Assembly (NCBI GenBank): GCA_003693505.1
Contig: QUZD01000012.1
Coordinates: 35,196 to 99,195 of the forward strand
DNA length: 64,000 nt
Reading direction: 5' to 3'
DNA from: Pseudonectria foliicola
Taxonomy: Eukaryota > Ascomycota > Sordariomycetes > Hypocreales > Nectriaceae
The first letter of the stretch is position 1. Every line of letters starts with the position of its first letter. Under the pieces are notes generated by a model. It saw only the letters and a program-made list of their open reading frames with translations. It searched no databases and was not told the origin of the DNA. Positions 11,636 to 20,606 of the stretch are shown in pieces. The translations under genes were made by a program, and so were the position numbers.

Positions 11636-12197
11636 TCAAGGTTTGGCAGTAGAGACCCAAGGCAGGCGAGGCTCATTGTAGCGCAGTAGCTTTAGATAGG
11701 CAGCTGCCAGGTAGATGGTAAATTGAGTGAGGGCATTGCGTCTCGATAACCGATGATAATGGCCGGCTGGTAGGAAAGGAGTATGTTTGGATACCATGTA
11801 GGGGGAAAATAGGCAGTGTTCACTATTGTTGAATGTATGTTTTCAAGTCTCAAGATGACTGCCTCGCATATCTTGACTTGGTACACGCTATGGCGGCCTT
11901 GAGATGAAGAGGGACACGTTTCGCCCGTCTGTTTGCTATGTTCATGGTGATGATGTATATACCGATTTATATGAACAGGTCAACGCCCGCTATTCAACTA
12001 CAACTCATTCGGCGTGTTTCCAACTCCCAGTCCCATGCATGGATGACAAAGGAAATATCAGGAATGCATAGAATCACCTCCAGCCATGTCTATGCAAAGG
12101 ACATGGAGGTCTGACTGAATTCGAGAGAAATAGCAATGGTGACAAAAGGAAGACGAGAAGGGGAGGGAACCCATGCCTGATCTGCTGCTGCGATAGC
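11636..12197. other. Convergent 3' regions of HET-C and PTC6
   Basis: Tail-to-tail spacer of 562 bp, AT-richer than its flanks. Nothing beyond probable 3' UTRs is seen. Confidence 0.5.
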
Positions 12198-14186
12198 TCA
12201 CCGCTTGCTCCTTCGTGGGTTCTGCGCCTCTGCCCGGCGTGCGTCACGAATCTCCTTGGTGCCGAAACTGCCCAGGCCGCCCTCGGAGCGACGCTCCCAG
12301 CCGCCGAGTCGGACGACCTGGCAGGTGGCGTTGTCGCCATCCAGGGAGACCTCTGTGGCGTACTCGACCACCTTGCGGGCGCCCTCCTCGGGGGTGCGGG
12401 CCTCCTTGATGATGTCGACAATCTCCTGATCGTCGAGGGTGCCCGAGACGCCGTCGGACATGAGGCACAGGAAGGAATACTGCGCGGGGCCCATCTCGAC
12501 GCGGGTGATTTCGGGCTCGGCCGAGACGCCGATGCGCTTGCTCTTCATGTCGCCAAAGGCGCGGCTGTTGGCGAGTCCGGCTATGCGCTCCTCGCCAAAA
12601 CTATCGCCCGAGACCATGGAGCCGGCAGGGGCGTAGCGGCGCAAGCGACGGCTCTCGGTAGGACTGCTCGGGTGGTGGTCCGAGGTCAGGGGTTGCGGGA
12701 GCCCAGTCGCTGTGTCGCAGAGGAGAATGCGGCTGTCGCCGACATGGGCGCAGAGGAGGGTGGATTGAGCAGCCGGATGCCAGAAGGGGGCCGGCGTAGG
12801 CGTGGAGATGAGGGCAATGGACGCCGTAGAGCCTCCTTTGAACCTTGTCTGGCCTCCAATGTCATGTCCGGAAGGGGCGGCGTGGGGGGCGCCGAGCAGC
12901 TCGTCGTTGTTGACGGGGACCTCATTGAGACGCACATCGTCCGGGTCCTTTTTCCGTGCTTGGGCTGTTATGAAGTCGAGGTCGGCCCGTAGAAAGGCAT
13001 AGGTGAGAACGGATTCGGCTGTGACGGTGGCCTCTTCCGGGTTACTGCTCGAGATGGTAAAGTGCTGGGGATTGAAGCGTCTGAAGTAGCCACCCACGGT
13101 TTTCTGGTACTCCTGGACAAGGTCCCTTTCGAGGGCAATGACCTTGGAGATGTCGGTCACGTCGGCAGGAGAGGCATCGGCGCTGTGTATCGCTGCCCCA
13201 TGCTGAGGTTTCTTGGTCGGGATGGCGGAATCGTCGATTTCGGGTACATCCATGTCCCTCTTGACCTCCTCGGGCCCCTGCATGTCGACGGATTCGAAAG
13301 CCTCCTTCTTTGTCCTTGGGGATGCAGATGACGGGGCGTGATGGTCTCTCGCATCCTCATCCCTGCGCAGGCTGCTCTGCAGGCCGAATTCCAGCGACGT
13401 ATTTTCGATGTAGCCTGGCAACTCCTCTCGAACGAAATCGGCGCATTGAGTTCCGCCATGGCCATCAAAGACTCCAAAGTAGAAGACCTGGGGGTCGCCC
13501 AAGGCACTGTCGGCGGCCGTCGCCTCACCGGGCCGCTGCTGGACACTCCTAGGCGCTCTTTTGGCGAAGGCCGGGAGGCTGATGGTGCCGGCCTGCTCGC
13601 GGTCCTCGTTGTAGGGGCGGTCGCCCCTTGCAGAGGCGACTCCAAAGTGGTGCTTGGCCCTTCGCAAGGGGATCCGGACAACGGTCAAGTCTCGGGTCGA
13701 GGGCATATAAGGCGGGGCGACGGCGGGGACAGAGTCGGGGCCAGGCGTGTGGGGAGTCGAGGCTTCGCGGGGGAGCTTGTGGCCGGGGCCATGGAGCGGC
13801 CGGGAGTCGGGATGGACGGAAGAGGACGGGAGGTGGGTGACGAAGTAGGTGTGGAAGCTGCGAAGTGCCTGTGCCTGTGCCTGTGCCTGTGTGTTGAGGT
13901 GTGACGGTCGTAGTGAGGGTAGTGGTGATGGTGTTGCAGCGAGGGGCCGTCGGCTACCCCATCTTCGGATCTGCGCTGCTTTTGTCTTTGTCCATGGCGT
14001 TGGTGTTGGTGCAGCAGCCGAGGTAGAGTGTAGCCGCTGGGCAGCCTGTATTTGGCGTAATGCGCCTAGATTGACGTGGCGGACGCTTGTTTTGAAGCGG
14101 TTGGGCATGGTGGTGGAGGTGATGGATGGGATCGGGATCGGAGACATTGCAGAGACAATTGGCCTCGCAAAAGAGGTCAGGGTCAT
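12198..14186 (-). CDS. ptc6: Mitochondrial PP2C-type serine/threonine phosphatase (PTC6 type)
   Basis: Mn/Mg-dependent PP2C phosphatase of 662 aa in a single exon. The N-terminal ~110 residues are basic, rich in Ser, Arg, Pro and Ala and almost free of acidic residues, as expected for a mitochondrial presequence; yeast Ptc6 is mitochondrial. They also include a (QA)n run encoded by a GTGCCT repeat. PP2C motifs in order: GDRPYNEDR, VFYFGVFDGHGG, GGSTASIALIS, AHVGDSRILLCD, SRAFGDMKSKRIG, LMSDGVSG and DGDNATCQVVRL. All expected metal-binding Asp residues are present. A hydrophilic insertion of over 100 residues follows the DGHGG motif, common in fungal members. Alternative in-frame starts are Met14 and Met27. 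The PTC6 assignment rests on the presequence and domain layout; other mitochondrial PP2Cs are possible. Confidence 0.88.
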   Translation of the reverse strand: MTLTSFARPIVSAMSPIPIPSITSTTMPNRFKTSVRHVNLGALRQIQAAQRLHSTSAAAPTPTPWTKTKAAQIRRWGSRRPLAATPSPLPSLRPSHLNTQAQAQAQALRSFHTYFVTHLPSSSVHPDSRPLHGPGHKLPREASTPHTPGPDSVPAVAPPYMPSTRDLTVVRIPLRRAKHHFGVASARGDRPYNEDREQAGTISLPAFAKRAPRSVQQRPGEATAADSALGDPQVFYFGVFDGHGGTQCADFVREELPGYIENTSLEFGLQSSLRRDEDARDHHAPSSASPRTKKEAFESVDMQGPEEVKRDMDVPEIDDSAIPTKKPQHGAAIHSADASPADVTDISKVIALERDLVQEYQKTVGGYFRRFNPQHFTISSSNPEEATVTAESVLTYAFLRADLDFITAQARKKDPDDVRLNEVPVNNDELLGAPHAAPSGHDIGGQTRFKGGSTASIALISTPTPAPFWHPAAQSTLLCAHVGDSRILLCDTATGLPQPLTSDHHPSSPTESRRLRRYAPAGSMVSGDSFGEERIAGLANSRAFGDMKSKRIGVSAEPEITRVEMGPAQYSFLCLMSDGVSGTLDDQEIVDIIKEARTPEEGARKVVEYATEVSLDGDNATCQVVRLGGWERRSEGGLGSFGTKEIRDARRAEAQNPRRSKR
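13860..13893. repeat. (GTGCCT)n hexanucleotide repeat within PTC6
   Basis: Four to five copies in frame, encoding Gln-Ala repeats in the presequence region of the phosphatase. Confidence 0.85.
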
Positions 14187-15178
14187 GGTTGATAGAGAAT
14201 GGCGGAGTCAACCGTCATCAGCATCCCTTGCAAGGGCGAAGCACTGTGCATGAGTCGCAAAGCAAAGCCATGAGGCTCGTGGTCGGGCGCTTCGTGGTCG
14301 TCGTCGTGATCGCTGTCGTGGTTGCGGCGGTTTGGAAGCGCGCAAAGGGGGTTCGTTTGGCGATGGATGTTGGATCGGATCGGATCGAATCGGGGGGGGG
14401 GAAGGGATTGGATCGTGGGGGCCGACCGAGACTGGCGGAGCAGACGGTGGCAGTAGCGAGGGTTGGAAGAGACGATGGAATTCAAGAAGAGGAGAAGGAG
14501 AGAAGATGAGAGGAGAGGTGCGTCTCTGGCAGTTCTGGTGTATCGAGACCGCCCTTCCTAAGCACCCAATTCCTGCTCGAGGAAATGAGGTTGGTTGGCA
14601 TCGTTCGTCTCTAGAGTGGGAGAAAGCAGCCAAAGCCAAAGCCAAAGCCAAAGCCAAGCCCGGCATCGCAAAGCGGCACCTCCCCTTCCATGCCATCCAT
14701 TTGGAGCCAAGAGCCTATGGGAGCGGAGAAGAGCTCCGATCGGGGCGCTGTTGCAGGTGCAGCCCGCGGCGATTCCGGGCCTTCAAGGGGATTATACAGG
14801 GGGTTAGGCCGCTAACTGGCCGCTGTCGATCCCTGTAACCACTGCCAGCTCACAGTGGAGCTCAGCGCCGTTGGGCAGCTGTGATGACGGGATGGCAATG
14901 GCTGGATGGACCCACCTCCACTTGACCTATAGATTAGGTACAGTACAAAACACCAAGATGGACAAGACCAGAGAAAGAGAGAGAGAGAGAGAGAGGCATG
15001 GATGCATGCTCATCAGTCCATGCCATCAGCATCTCCACCCCCCCGTCGCCACTTCCACCACTTCCACCACCTCCACCACTTCCGCTCACTTACTGTAATC
15101 TACCTCCTCCGCATCGATCCGGTACCAGGCTGAGACGCTGCTTCTCGCCCATGTCGACAGATCCCCATCGCTTGCAAA
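14187..15178. other. Divergent promoter region of PTC6 and the BTB-like gene
   Basis: 992 bp with a G10 tract (14391-14401), a (GCCAAA)5 repeat (14630-14657), a GA dinucleotide run (14976-14995) and CCACTTCCA-type repeats (15050-15090). An ATG at 15151 opens a 20-codon uORF that overlaps the BTB start at 15179 in another frame. An ATG at 14998 lies in that same uORF frame. Confidence 0.55.
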
Positions 15179-16671
15179 ATGGGCGAGTCCGCTGCAGAGG
15201 CGGATGGATCTGAGGGCTCCAGCACTGACCCCTCCCGCACCGTCCGCGTCGTAGACGTGGCCGCCGACGGCGACATCATCCTCGACGTGACCTTTGAGAC
15301 CTCGACCAGCACTCTCAAGAAGAGCCGCAAGGCTGCTCTGGCCGCCAGCCGGGTCTCAACCGCCCAGCCCCCCGTCTCCGTGGACTTGAGACCAACGATT
15401 CGCGTGGCCTACCGCGTTAGCCTGGACACGCTCAAGAAGCACTCAAAGTACTTCTCCAACCTGCTCTCCAACTCGCAGTTTCGTGAGGCAAGGCTCGTCA
15501 CCGAGGCCCACGAGCAGCTGGCCGCTCTCAAGATCAACCCGGGCGAATCCGATGCCAAGGGCCTCCCATGGATCACCATCACCGATGACGATGATGCCAC
15601 CCGGGCCGCCGGGCGAGAGACGGCCATGGAAGACTTGCTTAACATCATCCATCAGAAGCCCCCCAAGACTGCCCGCGCAACCATGTCCTATGTTACGACG
15701 CTTGCCATTGTGGCCGATCGCTTCGATTGTGTCGGTGCTGTATCTCGCGCCCTCAACACCGATCTCAAATTCAAGTGGCCTGCCACGAGCACGAGGCCCT
15801 TCCTCAACGAAGACGGGTCTCCCACTGACACGGAGCAAGTGCTGCGCCAAAAGATCTTCCTGGCCTGGATCGCCGGGCAGCCCCTGAGGCTTCACCAGTC
15901 GACGCGCGAGTTGATCATGCGCGGTTCCAGCCAATGGAGCGATTTCCACGATCCCGATGCCTACCCCGAAAGGACTACCGCTTGGTGGAACCTGCCAGAT
16001 GGCCTGGAGGGTAAGATTGAAGAGACTGCCCCATCGCAAAGGGTGGAAACCCCATGTTAACGAGATTCTTAGAGGAGCTTCGATTTCGACGCGAGTGTAT
16101 CCTCAACACCATCGCTTCGGTGCAGCGCCACTTCCTTACTCTGTACTCGTCTCGCGACCGACAGTGTAAGCTGGGCTACGACTCCAGCGCGGCGTGTGAC
16201 TCGTTCCAGCTCGGGCAGATTATCAAGTTCTTCTCGGCCAAGAAACTCTTATTTCTCATCGACTTTGGTCCCTCTGCCCTGGATGCAGTGCCTGACACCT
16301 CCATGGTTGATGTGGATGAGATCATCTCCACGCTCCAGCAGTGCCCCAGCTATCAGATCGATAGGCACCACACAAACTGTGGGCTGAGGATCCGCGTCGA
16401 GCCTATCCTAGGGTACATCCGATCAATGGCTTCTGCTAATGTCGTCGCCATCCCCTACGCGGACTGGAAGAAGCGCCGCTCGGATATCTCGTGGGTATCC
16501 TCGAAGCAGAACGGGCTCAAAAATGGCCATGACGATCAGCGAGGCACCTTTGCCTTTACCAGAGCAATCGCCAACGACCAGCGGCTTCGCTACGAGGGGG
16601 CCATGTTTGCAGATCGGATGGCCAAGACCATGTTCACGGCTGATTCGTGGGACTGGACACCAGAAGCATAG
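15179..16671 (+). CDS. BTB/POZ-like domain protein, fungal conserved
   Basis: Exons are 15179-16010 and 16073-16671 (intron GTAAGA...GTTAAC...TTAG), closing at 476 aa. Residues about 30-75 have the pattern seen before BTB folds in fungal proteins. The core about 75-190 resembles a divergent BTB domain: YRVSLDTLKKHSKYFSNLL, then LPWITITDDD and a helical ATMSYVTTLAIVADRFDC. The C-terminal half is helical, with a Cys-containing region (CKLGYDSSAACDSFQLGQI) of a type common in fungal BTB-annotated proteins of this length. Such proteins are usually taken as adaptors, but no function is known to me. A uORF starting at 15151 overlaps its start codon. Confidence 0.85.
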
Positions 16672-17004
16672 GGCGCTTCTTTGGAGATGTTTAGAGCTGC
16701 AAACTTTCGTTGGGGGTTTGTACATCGATAAACGCAAGAATTAAATGTAATCAACGATGCAGCAAAGCTCATCTTGGGGATGGCATCCACCATGTTGATG
16801 GGAAACAGCTGCATCCCTGAGGTGAACCCCAATCACTCTGCGTTTGGGAGGTTGTGGTGACGGGTAAACGAGCACTGCAATGGACAAACATTTGGTCTTG
16901 CATTGAAACTATAAAGCACGCTTTTGTGTTGGGAGAGTTATATGAAGCGACGTCCTCCTACTTGCTACCTAGGTAACAAACGACTGCCAAGAGTACCTGC
17001 AATT
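16672..17004. other. Convergent 3' spacer between the BTB-like gene and FTR1
   Basis: 333 bp, tail-to-tail, with one CTACCTAGGTA motif near 16970. No gene is seen. Confidence 0.5.
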
Positions 17005-18322
17005 TCACGAGGACGCGTTCGAGGACGTCTGCCTGGCAGCCACATCAGACGTCTTCTCGGTGGTGTAGTTCTTGTTCCCCGTGTCACCCCCCTGGCTCTC
17101 GCTGCTACCATAGCCCGACTGGACATTCTTGGACTGCTTAGCCTTGAGGAACGGCCAGTGACCCTTGACCTCGCGATACCGCATAGCAACGAAGCCAAGC
17201 ATAACAAAGATCCAGTACACATTGTACGAGATGACAGACCCGTAGGTGGCCGAGTTGGTCCAGCCAAGAATGGCATGGAAGATTCCCCATCCGTTGTCGT
17301 TGCCAGTGCCCTGAACTGAGCAGCACTTTGGGCCGAGTTAGCTGAGCGCACTTGTGTCTTTCGGAAAAAGGGGGGGGGGCATCGGCTTACGTTGACGTGC
17401 CAGACGCTGCTGGAGATGTCGTAGGACCCAGGCCCAGAGCCAATCTCTTGAGCATCACCACCGATAGCCTTGTTCCATTTCTGCTGTTCGAAGCTCCATA
17501 TGCCACGAGAGAAAAGCCCGGCAGCGACGAGGTAGAGAACACATGTCGATACAACCAAGAAGAGCTGGAGCTTGGCGGACGAACCTCCCCTATGAAATCC
17601 AAGTCAGCACAGGCTCGTCCCGAGTACACGCGACGGAGTTTTCATGAAACCTACTTGTACAGCAAATAACCGATGAGACTGCCGGCACATAGCCCGACTA
17701 CAGCGGGTAGCGGAATCGCAGTGGCGCTGGACGAGAAGGAGACGCCGGCGACAAAGATGACGGCCTCGATGCCCTCTCGCAGGACCGTAATAAATGGAAG
17801 CATGAACAGGGCGTACTTTTCACAGGCGCGCTTGAGCCAGCTGCGGCGCGTGCCGAGCTTGAGGGGGGACTCGAGAGCCTTAGCCAGCTTGACCCGCCAC
17901 TTGGCCTGCATCTTTCCGATGCGCAGCAGGGCAGCTCCCATGACGGTGATGATGACGGAGGCAAAGAGGCAGAACGAGCCCTCGTAGTAGTACTCGTTGG
18001 ACTCCCACGAGTTCTTGCCCACGGTGTAGAAGACGGCGATGATGACGGCGGCGACGATGAGGCAGATGAGGAAGCCGAGACCTACACCCCACCATACCTG
18101 CGAGAAGCAGGGTGTGTAAGAAGGAGTTTTCCTGGCGAATTGTCCCAAATGGATGTGAGTGCTCACCTGGCGTCTGAGAAGTTTATAGACCTTGATGTCG
18201 CCATCAGGCCCATCCAGAGTCTGCTTGAGGAAGGCCAAGAGGACAGAGACGATGATGACAGTCTCAAGAGTCTCACGGAAAACAACGAGAAAGACGGGAA
18301 CGGCAAAAACATCTGTCGTCAT
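17005..18322 (-). CDS. ftr1: High-affinity iron permease FTR1
   Basis: Plasma-membrane permease that takes up the Fe(III) produced by the partner ferroxidase Fet3 in reductive iron assimilation. Exons: 18322-18167, 18097-17655, 17589-17391 and 17325-17005; 372 aa. Seven hydrophobic segments are visible. The two glutamate motifs of the family are present as RETLE (residues 16-20) and REGIE (159-163). The last lumenal loop carries SVWHVN-CC before an NGWGIF segment, with intron 3 lying exactly between HVN and CC; its acceptor is AAAG after a GCTAAC branch. The first intron (18166-18098, 69 nt) is phase 0 and stop-free, so a naive ORF reads through it. The ORF extension to 18448 starts with TTG; ATG 18322 is the right start. 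It is divergent from FET3. Confidence 0.96.
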
Positions 18323-18511
18323 GGTGCTGGCAGTGATACCGAGAAGAGCGTGAGATGCAAATATCAGCTCCCGCTGGACACACTTGAGAGGGAAACGACA
18401 AGAGCCCCAGATTCGTGTTGTTGCAAGCAAGAGGAGGAACAGCTTCAAGTGCGTGGGACAGCCAGGCGGAGGAAGAGGGGGGAGGCAGAATAGTCACTAG
18501 TCTCGTGCGAG

Positions 18512-18523
18512 AGGATCTGATAC
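18512..18523 (+). promoter_or_regulatory. GATA-like 12-mer AGGATCTGATAC, copy 1
   Basis: Contains ATCTGATAC, an 8/9 match to ATCWGATAA. The identical 12-mer recurs at 19041-19052. Located about 190 bp upstream of the FTR1 start. A role as a SreA-type site is inferred. Confidence 0.4.
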
Positions 18524-18560
18524 GATTAGATGGTTGAAGCTTTGGCCATGTGCAGAGCTG

Positions 18561-18573
18561 ATCAGATAATTGG
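18561..18573. promoter_or_regulatory. Composite iron-regulatory site: ATCAGATAA overlapping an inverted CCAAT box
   Basis: 18561-18569 reads ATCAGATAA, an exact match to ATCWGATAA, the established consensus of fungal iron-responsive GATA repressors (SreA/SRE/Urbs1). The next bases complete ATTGG (18569-18573), that is CCAAT on the FTR1 coding strand, the core of CCAAT-binding-complex sites used by HapX. It lies about 240-250 bp upstream of the FTR1 ATG. Binding is inferred, not shown. Confidence 0.6.
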
Positions 18574-19040
18574 AGAGAACTCGGGCTGACAGTGATGATC
18601 ACGCAACAAAAAGAGCCAGTTGGCTGCCCCTACAAAGGAGCAGGTGCCGGGAGAAGGGATGGAACCAAGTCTTGGCCAATGGCAGACCGTGATGACATGG
18701 AGTGAGGCGATGTCGAGGGCCGAGAGCGTTGTAGACTCGCGAGGGAGAGGGACGAGACATTGGCTTTGTGGGCAGGGCTAGCTACCTACTTAGCTGGAAT
18801 AGAAGAGGGCTGCGAGGATACTCCGCACGGGCTCTCCGAGTTGAGGGAGGTCAGACGGTGCCGAGATCTACTGTATAGATTACGGTAGCTTTGAGGAGAG
18901 GGTGTTGCCGGCGGCGGCGGCGGCGTCGATGATCATCAATTGGCCAGCGCCGTTATCTGGACGGGGTGGTGGTCCGTGGAGAAGCCCGTGGTCGGCAGAG
19001 ATGGGATCGATTCGCAGTCTTCCAGTCAAAGAGCACAAGT

Positions 19041-19052
19041 AGGATCTGATAC
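19041..19052 (+). promoter_or_regulatory. GATA-like 12-mer AGGATCTGATAC, copy 2
   Basis: Exact repeat of the 12-mer at 18512-18523, 529 bp away in the same orientation. Confidence 0.4.
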
Positions 19053-19362
19053 CAGTAGCTGTGTGGGACGGAAGGGCGGAAAGCCAGAGCAGTAAGTAAG
19101 TGGCGATGGCGGCAGGCTGGAGCAACGCAAACGCCTTGATGATGGCGTCGCCTCTAAGGAACAGTGTGAATGCTCGCCAGGTTCGGGTGGAGGACTGGTG
19201 TAGCGACATTGCACGACAGACGGCATTTGCTTACTTGGGTTTCTTGCTCGGTTGCTCTAGTTTAGGTATCACTACCGGCCGGTATGCTTGTCCACCCGGC
19301 AAACCTTGAGCATCATGGATCACGAGTATGGCAAAGCATGGCACTGCATGGCGGGACACGGC

Positions 19363-19425
19363 AGACAAGGCAAGGCAAGGCAAGGCAAGGCAAGGCAAGA
19401 CAAGGCAAGACAAGACAAGACAAGT
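19363..19425. repeat. (CAAGG/CAAGA)n pentanucleotide array
   Basis: About 12 copies of a 5-bp unit in the FTR1-FET3 intergenic region. The spurious ORFs across it on both strands are repeat artefacts. Confidence 0.9.
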
Positions 19426-19537
19426 CCAGCCGCAGGATGCCGGCAGGGGTCCAAGGGGGCCCTAATCAAGCCTCGAACGCGGATCCGTAACAGCTTTGGC
19501 GGCATGGAATGGAGCCATCTCGGCTCTGATGTGCCGG

Positions 19538-19621
19538 GTCGAGTCAAGTCGAGCCCAGTCAAGTCGAGTCGAGTCAGGCCAGGCCAGGCCAGGTCAGGTC
19601 AGGTCAGGTCAGGTCAGGTCG
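19538..19621. repeat. (GAGTC / AGGCC / AGGTC)n pentanucleotide array
   Basis: A run of 5-bp units that drifts along its length from CAAGT/CGAGT types to CAGGC and then to about six perfect CAGGT copies. This suggests stepwise expansion. Confidence 0.9.
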
Positions 19622-20370
19622 AACTGAGCGCCATCCGTGAGCAGTCTCCTTTGGCGCCATATCCCCATAAGCCGGTCGCGAGGCTTGCCAAGATGGGTGA
19701 TGCCGTGGTGCGATGCTGACTAGCGATAGTGTGCGGCATGGCTGGCGACTTGCGAGGGTTGAAGGGCTTCAAAGGTTGGAGGCTTGAGGCTTGTTGTCGA
19801 GCGTGCATCGTAAAGCGGAACAGCAAGACCCAAGTACAGTAACTAGCGTGAGCAGGAGAGAGCCAAGAGAAGCATGGGTGTGAGCGTGAGCTGGAGCTGT
19901 TGAAGCATCGGCAGTGGTGTGTGGGGATGCGAGGAGAGAAAAAGAGGGTGTGGAGACGAAAGAAGCTTGTCTGATTGATTGATTGATAAGATTGGCGCGA
20001 GTGATCGATCATCGCTGGCTGGAGCTAAACACCAGCGCTAGACTAGCCCAGACCATCGGTACCATCTTTACTTACTGTACTACAAGGTAGGTATCCATCT
20101 TGCCTTACCTACCTTAGTGTACAGAGTAAGTGCTCAAGGTACTGTACTGTAGGGACTGTAAGTAGTCCCTCCCAGAATCATGCCCTTGACCTGCTAGCCA
20201 TCCGGTTCTGCCTCGCTTCCAAGCTTATCCAGAATGTGAGCCGTTGTGCTTCGGCTTTACTTCGAGCATGTGCCACTCCCTCTCCGTCTCATCTTCTATT
20301 CCCCTCCATTCCCGGTGCAATACGTGGATCAGCAACGCCGCGCAGCTCTTACACGCCCACTCAAGCTGTC

Positions 20371-20409
20371 AAGCCCAAGCCCAAGCCCAAGCCCAAGCCC
20401 AAGCCCAGG
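20371..20409. repeat. (AAGCCC)n hexanucleotide repeat
   Basis: Six to seven copies about 200 bp upstream of the FET3 start codon. Confidence 0.9.
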
Positions 20410-20606
20410 CCGACCTCTTTCTATCCTGCTCCATCTTCTCTTGAATCCCTTCACTGTCGATTCTCCATCTCTTCTACGTAGTCCGTACCACTGTCCTCTC
20501 TATACCGTGTCGGGCTCTATCCATCTGTCTGGTGGCAGTCCGAACAGGGAACCGTGACTTACACGGCAACTTACACAATAGCCTCCATCCCTTCCATCCA
20601 CCCACC

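Larger units (their letters stand above)
18323..20606. other. Shared FTR1-FET3 divergent promoter region
   Basis: 2284 bp with no credible gene. The FTR1-proximal 750 bp holds GATA-type motifs (see separate entries). The middle and FET3-proximal parts carry three short tandem repeats (19363-19425, 19538-19621, 20371-20409), a run of TGAT units ending in TTGATAAG (19970-19990) and TACTGTA/CCTACCTA motifs (20065-20160). The arrangement suggests co-regulation by iron. Confidence 0.75.
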
